64,000 bases of DNA from Dryococelus australis. Its lineage: Eukaryota > Arthropoda > Insecta > Phasmatodea > Phasmatidae. How positions within the stretch are numbered: the first letter of the stretch is position 1; every line of letters starts with the position of its first letter. The translations under genes were made by a program, and so were the position numbers. Below, piece after piece: positions 11,901-25,320 of this stretch. Below the pieces are notes generated by a model that did no database searches, was not told where the DNA came from, and saw only the letters and a program-made list of their open reading frames with translations. The DNA lies in the NCBI GenBank assembly GCA_029891345.1, contig CM056993.1, forward strand, positions 226,158,924 through 226,222,923. Direction: 5' to 3'.

Positions 11901-13560
11901 ATGCGTACATTGTGGACGATTATTTTTAAACTCTTCATGGTTTTGAACCAATTTAGACATCATGGAAAAACCAGAACGAATATTCAATATGTATGAGAAA
12001 GGTGTACAATGAAATCTCCACAAGTCACCAGATATATTAGCAAGGAGAGGAACTGGAAGTGTGCCAAACAATGTACCTTAACATGCGAAAAGTGTCACCA
12101 TTGTTTATTGCGCAAGTTCTTTGGGGCCAGCTATACCGAAGTCCATAAATTATAAAGCTTTAAAGTTTAATATGAATTTATTAACCGAACAAAATGATGA
12201 GAACATGTAAGGAGCGACGTCTAACAGAGATGTTCGACCTCACAAACAAATGCCGTCTTCTGTGAGAGAAGAGAAAGGGAGCAAAACATCAAGATCATTG
12301 AACTAGTGCTTTCACTTGTGGAATATAAACAAGTTTCAGATGACATGATGAAATGTTTGCGTTCGTTGGGTTCATGATGGATGTGTAGGATAGGTTCCTC
12401 ATGAAGAGCACGTGGCGTTGTTAACTTTCAGGTGTACTTCTAGTGAATAGATCATTTCTTTGTGAAAGAACTGTTGGCTTTAAACATTTTTGTTATTATA
12501 TTGTAGTACCCACTTAAGGGTTTTATTGTAAGGGTAATAACTAATTTCTAATCACAATTATTTTTGTAAATTATTAACATTCAATTTATGGTTGACTGTG
12601 ATACATAAAGTACATTATATGTAATTTGAGTTCATATTGTCTTTGTTTCTGTTTCCATGTTAAGCTGATAGAAATGTGAATCTCTGATGTGGCCATCTCT
12701 GAACCCCTTCATGCTCAAAATGATTAACAAAAGTTGGAGTGTAAGAACAACATATGTATGGTCATTTGCCCGAATAATGGCGTCAATAATGATCGTTTAC
12801 GCTAACTTAAACTTTATCACTCATAAAAAGGAGTATCGTGGTCATATTTGGAGCACCTGCTCTCATTTCGGGCACTTTATTAAGACGACAACTTTTTCAC
12901 ATTCCATAAAATGTCTTCTTATTGAAACATTGTTACCTCAGACTATTAGTACCTGGTATGAGGGTATACTTCCGATAATACAGAATTTTTCCTATTACTG
13001 AAGTTCACAATAGCTGGGTTTGCTTAAGGATGCCTATATTTGGTCGACCTACATTAAGATTAACTTTCTGACTCCTGTTAACCGTACCCATATAGTTAAA
13101 GAGAAACGAAAATTAATATAGAACCTACGTTTCCATCAACAGCGGTATGGTGTATAAATATTACTTTATCACGCTAATTAAGCATTGTTTTTTAATCATA
13201 ACAAGTACATTAGTTAATTCTTTCTGTAAAATGTCTAGAATTAACAAAATGTTACCATAAAACACCTATGGGGACTTTACTTTATATTTTTATATTCTTT
13301 AAATGGTGCACAGAAGACCACAGTAAGTAACACATGTTTCATGCATCATTGTGTGACAATTGACCTCTTCCAACTACAACACTAAATGCTGCTTGTTCAA
13401 AGCCCCTTCTCTGGACACTGCCGGACAGTAAAAATAGCACACACAGAAGAATACATCGAATAGTACTGAATCTTCATACGCGTAGTGATAAAGTTGGAAA
13501 ATACATGTGGTCATAAAGACAGAGCCGTAGGACAATTACACATTGATATGTGTCATGCCG
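8943..13560. other. No gene recognised over 4.6 kb
   Basis: I found scattered ORFs of 60-118 codons (for example 8,941-9,297, 10,572-10,853, 12,687-13,001) with no domain I recognise and no supporting gene structure. A perfect 18-bp palindrome, GTAACCTACGTAGGTTAC, lies at 10,051-10,068. A short imperfect hairpin built on TCTCTTATAG lies near 10,315-10,342. The rest looks like ordinary intergenic or intronic sequence. Confidence 0.35.
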
Positions 13561-13574
13561 TCTGGTCATCTTCA

Positions 13575-13925
13575 CTAGTCTGTCGCATCCACTTGCACTG
13601 CGATGGATGCTGCTACACAGACTGGCATGGAGTCCAGCCAACACCCTCTCGGTGTTGGTCTAGCAGACACCAGATATTGTCCTAAGACAGACGGCCCACA
13701 ATTGTAGGGCAAATACTGGATGCCATGGCATGGTGGCAGCTGGCGTTTCAACTGGTGCCACACATGCTCGATTAGCGACATGTAAAGGGATCGAGCAGGC
13801 AATGGTAATGTTTGGACGTGACGAAAGCAGTCTTGGACGACCCGTGCAGTATGTGGTTGGGCATTATCATGCTGGGGTATCGTATTTGGGATAGTGGCCA
13901 GAAATGGGAGCATATTGCTGTTGTT
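13575..13925 (-). pseudogene. Tc1-like transposase C-terminal fragment
   Basis: A 112-codon minus-strand frame holds the second half of a DDE transposase: QHDNAQPHTARVVQD with the second catalytic Asp, then SLIEHVWHQLKRQL with the catalytic Glu, and a degraded version of the usual S-M-P-x-R-V ending (SMPVCVAASIA). The N-terminal helix-turn-helix and first Asp are missing beyond 13,925, so this is a 5'-truncated copy. The frame itself is unbroken, so it is younger than the copies at 7-9 kb or has simply missed frameshifts. Not functional alone. Confidence 0.85.
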
Positions 13926-13929
13926 GTCA

Positions 13930-14700
13930 CTTAAGACGATAATACAGCTTAGAGCTTGACAGGAGAGAATATGATAAGAGATAAGTACTAAAGATATTAC
14001 TTCCTTTTAATGCTAATTATAACAATTACAATTGAATGGGAGTAGGTTGGGGAAGGACAGATGAGGGAATTGATCTCTTTCCCTCGCTAACTCTCCCCTG
14101 AAGACAGCCGGAGATCTGTGCCCTCGCGCTCTGCGTCCGTCTCGTGTCGCCAACACCCAAGAAGACGCCGCTTCCAGATTCAGATCCCTCGACCACACTT
14201 CTCCCCCCCTCCTGGTTCCATGTTGTAACTCCTCCACTATTCGCTGATAGCTTGGCATGGGCGGAGTCAAAGTTTCTGACCAATGCCCCTTACTTCTGCG
14301 TCAGCCAGACCTAATTACGATGATCCAACTTGCGGATTTTTTTGAACGATTCTGCTTCCGCAGTGCAGCTCTTGCTGAACCAGCCCCTGAGTTGGTTGCC
14401 GGTGAGCCTTTCACTTGGGTGCACCGCATGACTGGTGTCGGAATCATAACAACACCTCCGAAGTTACCAGACGAGATGTCCCCGCCTCAAGTGAAGGGCA
14501 GAGTGTAAAGAAGAAAGAAGCCAGAAATAATAAAAGAAAATTCGAAATGTAGTCCGTGTTACGTGTGAATGGAAAATCATGTATATATTCGTGATGATTT
14601 ACGATCAAACCCACATTCTAATGAAGATCTTTTTTCTCGATCTATTAGCAGATGGAAAGCATGCCGGGTGGTGAGAAGTGTGATGGAAGGCTACCGCCGC
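13930..14700. other. GC-richer unassigned block
   Basis: From about 14,040 to 14,510 the sequence is richer in G+C than its surroundings. Frames are open on both strands (minus 14,013-14,283 in two frames, plus 14,257-14,508). None matches a family I know. It could be part of a retroelement or a host exon. I cannot decide between them. Confidence 0.25.
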
Positions 14701-14724
14701 TCTTCTTCTGGTTCGGTGGTGCCA

Positions 14725-15410
<686 letters not shown>

Positions 15411-15411
<1 letters not shown>

Positions 15412-18400
15412 AGATAAGTGTTGTAGGCATAGAGAATGGACAGCGTGGTTTCTGCTGCTCACAGAGAGAGTAAATCTGGCTAATCCATGATGCTGGAGTC
15501 GGAAAACACTGGCAGTTGGTGGGTTGATGACTCGTGATGGTACCTGTCGTTGCTGAGTTTGAGTGAGTGCGGTGAGAGAGCAAATGTCTAAGGTCGTGGA
15601 CTTGGTGGAGTAAGACATGAAAGGAAGAGTGGGGTAAAAGGATGAACGTGCATACTGTTGTATTATAAAGGCAAAGAGAAAAAAAAAGTTTGCCACAAGA
15701 ATTATTACGAAACAGGTTTGTACTGATAAAGTTATCGAAGTGGCTAGGAAGTAGCACATTATGAAGAAAGTTGAAATGACTAACATGTGGGTGAAATACA
15801 AATGTTCATAAGAAAACCATATACACCGAAGACTGAACAATGCGATGTTGAAAATGTTAACTGAGTTCATCCTAATACAATTATATACCCTGCAAGCATG
15901 AATACATGACCTGAAACGTGTAACTTGTTCAAATAGTGATACAAATATCCAGAATTGTTGCTGACTAACTGGTATTGAAATATACACGAACATGATAGGA
16001 CAATGGAGTTACTGGAAGTACTTATTTGTTTAGAAAGGGGTCATATTGATTGCGTTCATCTGCTCATAAAAAATTATTTGTTATCATACAATAGGACAGA
16101 AATTAAAAGTGGGAAAACTATCGGTCAAAGTTTCAGATAATTTTTACACCAAAAACCGCAACACCTGTATTTACTTTCAGACTTGGGGCAACATCCACGA
16201 AAGTCCACATTACGCAGGTGCAATACTTCTACATGTTCAAAAGTGTAAATGAACCTTACACACAGTATTAGCACATAAGTGTAAATTGCCTCCCAAGCAA
16301 CATTCATGTAAAATGAAAATGGAATGGTAAACAATGAAAATACTGTATACAAGTCTCAAAAATTATTACATGCAAAAGTATGAATTAATAAAATGTTACT
16401 GAATCAGTGACTGTACAAAACACACTTCATACACCGATGTCGAATACACACAGCAAAATAATCTAACAGAACTATATTAAATAATATTAAATAACTATTA
16501 AAAGTTAGAATAAATAAAATAAGACCCATAATATACGCAACTGCAGTTGGAAGGTACAGGGAGAACAAAGAGTTTTAGTACAGTATAACTAACTGTATAA
16601 CTGGAATACACCACTACTACACAAAACAAAATACAGTACAACATAAAGAAGTACCTTTAACCCTTCATGCACTTAGTTTTTTTAAATATTTGTCAGTGAC
16701 TATCCAAAAATAGACACAATGCTATTTGTTCATGTTGTAGGATTGCTTATATTTGCAACATTAGACATCAACTGTCTATGTCAAAGCATTTGATAGAAAC
16801 TTGAATCATGTAGCATGAAATATATACATTCAAACATTGTGATCACATCCTTAAAATTGGTACATCCTTTGTAACAAGTAGCAGATATAAAGAACATTTA
16901 AAAACAATGGATATGTACGTAAGAGGTGCAGTGACGAACAAAAAATATCCACATATGAAGAGAATTTGTTGACACTGAAATTGAGTTATGAGAGCATTTG
17001 CTTAGAATAAATATTTATTTATGAGGAGCATTAATCTACAATAAAAACTTTCTGAATATGTGACGACCACATTCCAGGAATTTACACTCCAACAGGGAGC
17101 CAGAGCCCGTTCTAGCACACACAGTGTTTCAAGAAGGACACTGAAGGGCATCATTGTCAAACATTGCCACATCCATCCACTGGTGTACGACTGAATAGAG
17201 AGCATACGTACGTTGACTTCAATGTTTATTATGTATTTATTATCCGTACTAGGGAAGATATTCGCAATATCACTGCCTTATCAAATGAGAAACATGTGCT
17301 CTATTCATGTTAAAAGATTGGTTTCAATGAGAAAACTCACTTTCCGAAATTCGACACAATTTGACATATAAATTAAAAATAACAGTTCGAGGAAACCACT
17401 GGTTAAAACGTTTCAATACAGAAAGATGCGTTGTTTTGGATAATCTCTAACTTTGTGTTAACTGAAGAATTTGTGTAATGAAACTGAGAAGGAAATATTA
17501 TTTTTGTAATGCCATGGTTAGTTGGCGAAAAACGTTGACACATTTGGCCTTACTTGAGCAGTCTCTGTTGGGAGATTTCAAGCAGTTTTCAGGCAACAGT
17601 ACTAGATCATTTTTATTCTGTTAAAAATTATTATTTCAGCAATCACCAAGAGACCCAGCAAAAGAAAAAAGAACAGATGTAGTAAATTTTTTATTTTTGC
17701 AAGAAGTTTTACTGAAGAAGACATAAAAATTTCATAAGCGAATAAAGTGCCTGTGTTAAATTGTAATGCTTTTTACAAAGATTATCTGTTGAAATTATTT
17801 GCGTGTTTGTATTCCACTAGCTGTTGATACTAAACTAAATGAAAGTACTGTGGATATGGAACTTGAGGCATGTGCCATTCTGAAGGTGAAGCGTTTGTAA
17901 GGCTGGTACGGAGGACAATTAAATTAACAGTTTGTAGGACATAACTTGACGCTATAAACGTTCATTTGACTCCACGAGATTTTAGCAGCCAAACTTTTTG
18001 CACAAATTCATTACTGGAGTGATGTATTTCTACCGACCTATTTGTTGGGACATAAATCTGCACCTGTCACTGTGGAGCAACACACTGCGCAAGATAAATG
18101 TATCATTGTGGTTAGATATTCGTTCACGAAGTTGGCACAATCTGTTCATCATAAACGGCTGTTCTTAGTTATTCTCTGTTGCCCTCTAAAAAACACAGCG
18201 TCTTTAATTTACGTTTCTGACATTAATTTATTTCGACGAAATCTTAAGGTAGCTGGACAAGAAGAACTGCAGGTAAATGACAAGGATGTTTATGACAGGA
18301 AACCCATCATCCATTTCCTCTTCTACGTACAGTATGTGTACATGTTCCCAACATTTCATTTACGCTGACGAGTGTAGAGTGAAGGTTACAGAAGGTCTGA

Positions 18401-18840
18401 TTGAACTTTGGTTAATTATCACGCTTGTGAATAGGTTACATGGATATATATATACTTCACGCGCTGTTTATAGATATATATATATAAAACAGTGGGTGAA
18501 GTATGTTACCATATGTGAATGATGGTATGCAGGAATCAGTAAATTTTGAAGCATCGAAGACTTACACAGAGGCTGAACGTAATACTAGACAATGCACTAT
18601 TTGCTTGATGTGGTGACTACAAAGACGAAGAAATAAAAGATAAATCGTGGTTTGTATTTCCATGGTATGCAGCAAAAGACAGGATGTGCTGATTACAGCG
18701 AGAGCCAAGCATCACAGTAACACATTGCGACTTGCAGGAGCTGGCCGTAAGCTCTAATTATGGGCATGCACCATTGCTACATTTTGTTAGAGTCGCCGAA
18801 ATCCTTCAAAATAAAGATAAACAAGAAGTTAATGATAACC
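15411..18840. other. No gene recognised over 3.4 kb
   Basis: AT-rich sequence with short unassigned ORFs, the longest 18,042-18,368 (108 codons, no motif I know). A hairpin lies at 18,449-18,505: arms like ATACTTCACGCGCTGTTT around a TATA-rich loop. Confidence 0.35.
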
Positions 18841-19275
18841 ATATGCTGTTCACTGTAAAATGAGCACCTTTAAAAGCCCTGCTTAAGATCTACTTGTAAA
18901 CACGTTGTGTATTCCTCAGCATTATATTGAATCAACATTTATATGGACCTTGTCACTTTATTCGTGCATCGGTCAAATGAAACTGTGAAATTTAAGAAAG
19001 TACTTACTTAACAGATCTGCTCAGTTTTATACTCATATGCATTGAAAAAATAGAAAGTGAAAGAATTTATTTTCAATTATCACAAATGGTTACCTAACAC
19101 TTTTTAATCGACGTTAAGATATGGAACTACTTTCTAGCCCTCATTACCAACTTTACTGGGTGAATTTGACTCAGTGCGTCGATTTAAATATACACAGGCA
19201 GGGGCAGTGTCCTTCATTTTTCCAATGTTAATTTCTAAACTGCTTACTTCATGATGAACAGCCTTTAATGAGCCT
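18840..19275. mobile_element. MITE-like element, copy 2
   Basis: The left end near 18,848 (GCTGTTCACTGTAAAATGAGCAC) and the right end near 19,245-19,268 (CATGATGAACAGCCTTTAA) are inverted relatives of each other. They match the termini of the MITE that interrupts the Polinton capsid gene at 51,910-52,152. TTAA lies just outside the right end and a few bases outside the left, as in the other copy. About 430 bp, non-coding, more diverged than copy 1. Confidence 0.6.
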
Positions 19276-19579
19276 ACTTCCCTTAACGTTCGTGTAAAAT
19301 AATATTAGTGAATTTCTTGAAAGCTTAGATTGTAGGTAGTCATTAATGTCTCATTGACAGCAATAGTATTAGAGATTAAACAAGTAACAATATGTGAAAC
19401 AGTACAAAGACAGTTAGAATTAAATGATCTAGCAATCAACTGCACGCCATTAAAAAAAGTGACATATATTTAAACATATGAATTAACATAGCTTACCACA
19501 GAACAACTCCTTCTACAAATTGGATAGAAATATGTTGATCCACAAGATACAGCATAAAAACAATATTATTTCGTGTGAG

Positions 19580-20050
19580 GCTATCTTTCAAAATGGCGGA
19601 ATAATGAGGCTTTGCATAGACAGTGTTGATGGATATAAATGATACTCTCAGCATACAAAGTTAATTTGAAATTTGTTGTGCAGTTTCGTAAATAAAAAAT
19701 TCGGAGTTAAAATGTATGTATGGCCACCATTTTAAAAATATGTATGTCTGACTCTCGAAATATGTATCAGCCTGCCATAGTACAAATTGTTAGCTAAATT
19801 TTCTAGAACTCAGTTGTTTTTCTGATATCACATAATTTTATTTCTTGAAGTGATACTGTGTTACAAAATGGCATACAAATGAGGCTCAATGTAGGCACAT
19901 ATAATGATTGTTATATATACTCTCAGCATACAAAGTTAAGTTGGATTTTATTAAATATGTTCAATGATATAGCATACTATTCTAAAATAGACATATGGCC
20001 TCAATTTTGAAAATAAGTGACTTAAGTGAATCATATTTGTACATTTCAAC
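19580..20050 (+). repeat. Diverged direct repeat, ~275 bp spacing
   Basis: Blocks at about 19,585-19,800 and 19,860-20,050 share, in order, CAAAATGGC, AATGAGGCT, CTCTCAGCATACAAAGTTAA and a TATGGCC...TTTTGAAAATA stretch. It looks like an old tandem duplication. Confidence 0.6.
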
Positions 20051-20231
20051 TGCGGCAGACCTACTTGATTGCTGATTTTAGTAGCAATCTGTCAATTGTT
20101 TGCCGAGAAATTACCAAAAGCTTGAAGTTTGTAGACTGATAAATGCTTCGGAGAGAGTTGTGGTTCGCCTCGGGGCAAGCTGTAGTATGTCTTGGCGAAA
20201 TCTGTTGATAGATGCAACCACTCGGCAATAC

Positions 20232-20266
20232 ACTCCCGACACAATCACACTCCCGACACAATCACA
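20232..20266 (+). repeat. 17-bp tandem duplication
   Basis: ACTCCCGACACAATCAC occurs twice in direct succession. Confidence 0.85.
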
Positions 20267-20439
20267 CTTAGACAACTGCTGGCTTAAGACTGAAAGAGAA
20301 ATTAATTTCTCATACAGTATATGGATCCAAAATGGCCACAGTTTTGCGTTAAAGTATCTTGAAATCGGACCTCTTCGAAAAATTATACAAATATCACTTT
20401 TGGTATTTTTAAAAGCGCATTTTAGGGCGAATTCACGGT

Positions 20440-20820
20440 GTTAAACCAAATATTTATTTGTCTAAAATATACACATTTATGATATAGTTGGGTGTTAGGC
20501 AATGTAAAATAAACTTACACGAAATATATTTTTGAAAAATATACAAGTATGTTATCTTCCAAAAATCATGTAGGGGTTGAAAATATGGTTTCCTAAATTG
20601 TTAATTTCAACATTGAAATTTAGTATTTGGCTGAAATATATACATTTGGTATAAATGTTAGTCGGTTGCAATTGTAAAATAAACTTGTTTGAAACGAAAA
20701 TTTGTTTAACAACCTCTTAGTCTAGTAAATAATATGTGTTTACAAAATATATATGCATGCATGTTAAAAATGTTTGCTAGCAAAATGTTCGGATAGAAAA
20801 ATGTTTAAAGACTGTATAAT
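20440..20820 (+). repeat. Diverged ~190 bp direct repeats
   Basis: Near 20,462-20,540 and 20,632-20,705 the same ordered motifs occur: AAATATA(T)ACATTT, TTGGGTGTTAG or TTAGTCGGTTG, and TGTAAAATAAACTT. It looks like an old tandem duplication. It lies close to the 19.58-20.05 kb repeats but its sequence is unrelated. Confidence 0.5.
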
Positions 20821-22990
20821 GGATTTTCCAAATGTTTTGTGTGAATATCGAACATAATATTTCCGCCATTATTTGGAATTACCTTACATTGGTTTTTTGA
20901 TGGATTATTTTTTGGGTAAAAGTATTAGGATATATTACGATAATTGAGTTTGAAATGTCCTTGGCAAGCCGGCATTCCCAGGCAGGTGTGTGCTAAATTT
21001 GCTGGTCGGGAGAGCTGGTTCACAAGACCAGGTAACTGCTTTCCCGCACAACACAGCTAGCCTTGCATGCTCTCCACATCACGCTGCTCGAAGCAGTTAG
21101 GCGAAATGGCGAAATGTGTGATCTCGAGCATCGTGAGAACGTGTGACAATTTCTTTGACCCTACCAACAATGTGGCAAAGGAGGCGGGAGGATAAATCCT
21201 TTGGTTTCCGGGAGCCTTCAGTTACAAACGAGCCACCGGCCTGCCTCATTGGAATACACAAGACATTGAATGTTTCCTAGCCAATACACTTCTCAATTCA
21301 TTTATTGAAGTCTCGCATTTTTGTTTAAATGCTTCGGTTTTTATTTACATATGCGATCATTTAGAGTTATGCGGCTATCGGATAACATTTTGAGGAATTG
21401 CTGCGAATTTAACGTGTGGAAAGAAGGAAGCCATTTTCTTGGATAATTGGGTGCAGTTGAATTAATTTATTTGTGTATTCATTCTGTTTTGTAAGGCATA
21501 AGGTGGAAGATCGTTCAACTGGTTCAAACCTGTATTTCGATGCATGGTTTGAGAGTCGATGAGGGTGAAGTATGTGCAAGAATGACTGTGTAGGTAGGGG
21601 ATCTTTGTCAGGGGGATGGGGGTGTGGTGTAATGGTGAGTTGTAAATGTATATTAGCTGGACGTTTAGTTTGTTTAATTAAATTTGTTTAGTTCACTCCG
21701 TAATCGCACATTTAAAGTTGGTTTAATGTTACGTGTTTAAAGTATTTCGGTTAAAGTAACTTTATAATAATTTGTACTTATTTCATTATTTTGGCGAAAT
21801 TATTATTTCCTTTTATGCTATTTGAGGATTGATTATGGTTTTAATTTGCTCGATTTGTATGTTTAAATTAATAGATAGTCTTTTTTCATTAAATAATATC
21901 TACTTCGCTGGAAAGAAAACATTTCACCCATATCTACAATAGTTAAATTCTCAGTATGCCTCGACATTTAAGCTACCCACTCGGCATATCAGTTACAAAG
22001 AAGAAGAATATATAATAGGCCTTATACCTCTCTTATACCAACATTTACTATTATATAAACAATTACAACCCACTCCTCTGGTCAATCGACTTGAGAACAT
22101 CAAAGAGAACACATCGATCCCGCTCTGCTTATTAATTAAATAAATCTTTAATATAAAATAATTCTTTAATATATAAAAATGATATCAAAACATTATTTTA
22201 CTAACTGATTAATTTAATTAATCAGGTTAGTTAATCGATTAATTTAAATAACCAAATTAATCAATCAAACAATTTTTAATATAATTTGCATATCATAATT
22301 TGACACTTAGGCCATTCTTGCACCAAATGCGACTTAGAACACTCTTGCCTGTGTATCCAGAACATACATTCTCCTACTACTGACATTAATATAAAATAAT
22401 AGTAGACTAATCATTAATCAAATTGGCTCTTTGCTTATAGGTTTCTACATATTACTAATGTAACTACTACATATTACTAAAGTAATTTCTACATATTACT
22501 AAAGTAATATTACTTTAGACTAAAGTAGTATTACTTTAGTATTATCTTCTTATCTACAGATACAAACAAATCAAGAAGAATGGTTGGCCAGAGTGCAGAA
22601 AAATGTAGAGGTATGGAATTTTGCTTACACTTTGGATGCCGCCGACAGTGAAAATGTATTTTTACTGGTTTCTATTAATAGTGGATGCAAGTTTTTAAAA
22701 TTATAATTCTACTTTCTTTATAGTGTTTTTGGGATTGATCGTAACGGTTTATAATTCTGTGTACGTAAATATGTGTTGTCAAAGCAGAATCTCAGACAGT
22801 GAGGTATATGCGAATTCAGACATTTACAAACACATGCAATCTAAATCGCTCTCTACTCCAGGCAGACTCCCCTTAAACGGCAGGATCAAAGTCATCTCTT
22901 ACATTGTTATTAAAAGAGTAAAGTGCAATCTATAATAATTGTAATTGATAGCCTTTGATATATTTATGTAAAACCAGTTCAGTAGGTTAT
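20821..22990. other. No gene; AT-rich palindromes and a SINE scrap
   Basis: Near 21,548-21,580 the string GAGAGTCGATGAGGGTGAAG matches the minus-strand end of the SINE family seen at 30.6, 36.4 and 37.6 kb, so a SINE scrap lies here. 22,130-22,270 is almost pure AT with repeated TTAATTAAT motifs. 22,445-22,545 repeats TACATATTACTAAAGTAAT and its reverse complement, giving strong local foldback. No coding gene recognised. Confidence 0.45.
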
Positions 22991-23095
22991 AGTGGAAAGG
23001 TTAGTGATCCTCTTAACAACAGGGTCTTGAGAGCCGATGAGGGTAAAGAGAGGTGAGTATGAAGAAGCACTGCAATGAGCAGTGGCGTCGTCTTC
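22990..23095 (-). mobile_element. SINE 3'-end fragment
   Basis: GGGTCTTGAGAGCCGATGAGGGTAAA followed by GAGGTGAGTATGAA matches the reverse complement of the tail half of the SINE at 37,628-37,865. Only this half is visible. It sits just upstream of a Tc1 fragment. Confidence 0.55.
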
Positions 23096-23199
23096 AAGAT
23101 TGCGTTGTTCAGCGCCGTACTGTACGACTGATAACGTGTTGGTTTGGAGAGTAATTAGGCATCGTAGGCGGTGTTGGCTGCTACGAGTTGTGGACACAT

Positions 23200-23645
23200 A
23201 CGGGCAATCGCTACATGAGGGAAGTTGTGGAGGCTGAAGTGGTACCCTACCTTCAGTACACTCCTGCAGTTATACGCAAAATGTCTCAATGTGAGAAGTG
23301 TTGTGTGTATTAAAGGGGCGTGAAAGCCTGCGGTCTATGTTACACTCCTAGGGTTCTACTTCAACAAGACAACGTCCAGTCGGCCGCGTGCTCTTACAAA
23401 TGTCCAGTCCTTCGTAAAAGCAAGGCACATGCCACTTCTTTCCTGGCCTGTATGTTCGTCCGATATGTAACCTATAGAACATATATGATATAAGGTCACT
23501 CGCCAACTAGCCTGCCATTCTCATCCAGATGCCAATAACTATTAATTATCGGCTCGGGTAGAAGCAGTCGGATAAGTGATTACCAGGAATAGCTACGGCG
23601 TATAGCAGCTCTTATTGCAGCTCGGGGAGGCTTTACAACATGGCG
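23200..23645 (+). pseudogene. Tc1-like transposase C-terminal fragment
   Basis: With frameshifts the + strand reads REVVEAEVVPYLQ, then a QQDN-like site at about 23,355-23,370 (second catalytic Asp), then LLSWPVCSSDM-PIEHIWYKV (about 23,432-23,500, with the catalytic Glu), and the family terminus RRIAALIAARGGFTTW (about 23,596-23,643). The N-terminal DNA-binding part and the first Asp are missing. A decayed, 5'-truncated Tc1/mariner copy in the DD34E style. Confidence 0.75.
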
Positions 23646-25310
23646 GTGTTTTGCAGGTTACGGCGTAGTATTGCTCTCAATATGTTATGGTTTTTTGTTA
23701 TACTGTTATATATGTCTGTAATAAGTCTTCCATTCTGACGGTTTCTTAATGGCGTAGCATTTTTGACAGACACCAGTGTACAATATACTTGCTATGCTGA
23801 ATCTAAGCAGTGCAAGGACAGGTTATCGACAGTCGGTGTACACAGTCGCGAGGGACAACGAGTAGACTGATAGCCACCTGTACAAACAGCAGCGCTTTGC
23901 TTCCCATGTCTGGAGACAGACGCGTAATGAGGTTACGGCAAAATCATACGAAGGAACGTATGCATTATATCCAAGTCACAACTTCTTCATTTAAAATTTT
24001 CCCACCATATGTGTGGTATCGAAAAAAAAAAAACACCCTTTGGCGATTGTTGATTTCGTTACTGGTTGCTTATTTAGTGTGCTGCACAAAGACAGGCCTT
24101 AGTAGGGGAATAATTATCGCATACGCCTGGAGTGATTTCAAAGAAACATGGAAAACGGAAGACCAGACAGGGAATCAATCCTGGGCTCTCTCGAGTTGAG
24201 CGTATTACCGCTGTGTCTCCTTCGTGAAGGAGATTAAAGTAATGTTTACGACACCAAGTCGTGATAACGTTAACGACACTAATGTGTCTTGTGTGGGGTA
24301 CGTTCCGAATGATTCGCCACACTAGAGGTTGTTTGAACAGGGTGATCGAGCCGCACTGTTCGAGAATGGCAAACATTTCTAGTGTCGAGTCGGTTAACAA
24401 GTGCTTCGAAGTTCAAAATAACAAGCCCTTGTTACCATGAATTTATGTACAACGTAAAACCCGAATTTCAAGTTATCACTTTCAACGACAGTGTTAATGT
24501 GGCTCTAGAAATGAAAGATTTCGAATGATACGAACTTATATTGAGAGAAGGCGGCAGATAGTCAAAGTGTCGTACATGCACCTTAAAGACTGAAACAGAT
24601 ATAACTAAGGCACCCTTTTATTGCTTTACATTTAAGCTTAACGATGTTGTACTAAATGCTTATCATATTTAGCACCCATTGCGCCGTAACTAGCTAACCT
24701 TATGTCACTTCTTTTGAAAACTAGCGAGTATGATGTCTCCCACAGTGAAATATAGGCTGCTGGACGTGGAAGTCATAAATGTGCATGGTTTTGTAAACTG
24801 AATACACGCGCATTTTCAAATTTTAGTCTGAATGTGGAAGGTCATTACTATTGTAAAGCGAATAAGTTTTTAATCACAAGAAAATAATTGTTTATGCAAC
24901 ATGAAATGTTATTCATACAGCTTATTTGTGTACGTAAAAACATTAGTTATCAGAAACGTTTCTACAAAATCATATTTATTGGAAGGTTTTCGTTAAAATA
25001 GAACAGTAAAAATTATTTAAAACACGACCCTTAAAAGTGGTTTAAACTCCCGGTGTCAGTTTATTCGCAAATAATCCTGGACGCAATTTTCTAATCAGTT
25101 TTGATTTTTTTGAGGAATAAAGTGACACGATGTAATATTTTTACTACATACCCCATTACAGAGGAAATTTTTAGGTTTTCTAAGGAATGAAAATTACCAC
25201 CCCATTAATGTTTTCACTGAGTCAGAAACTTTTAACTTTTTTTTTAATTCTTCGCTTTTTGGACATGGAATTTTATCAAAATGCCTTCTTCACATTGGAG
25301 GCTGGATCAC
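23646..25310. other. No gene recognised
   Basis: An ORF of 129 codons (23,810-24,199, +) and one of 108 codons (24,074-24,400, -) overlap and show no domain I recognise. A run of 11 A lies near 24,023. Possibly intergenic or intronic. Confidence 0.3.
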
Positions 25311-25320
25311 GTCGTGTGCA

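Noticed and set aside
23810-24400. 129- and 108-codon ORFs as host genes
   Set aside because: They overlap on opposite strands, show no domain, and have no splice or poly(A) evidence.
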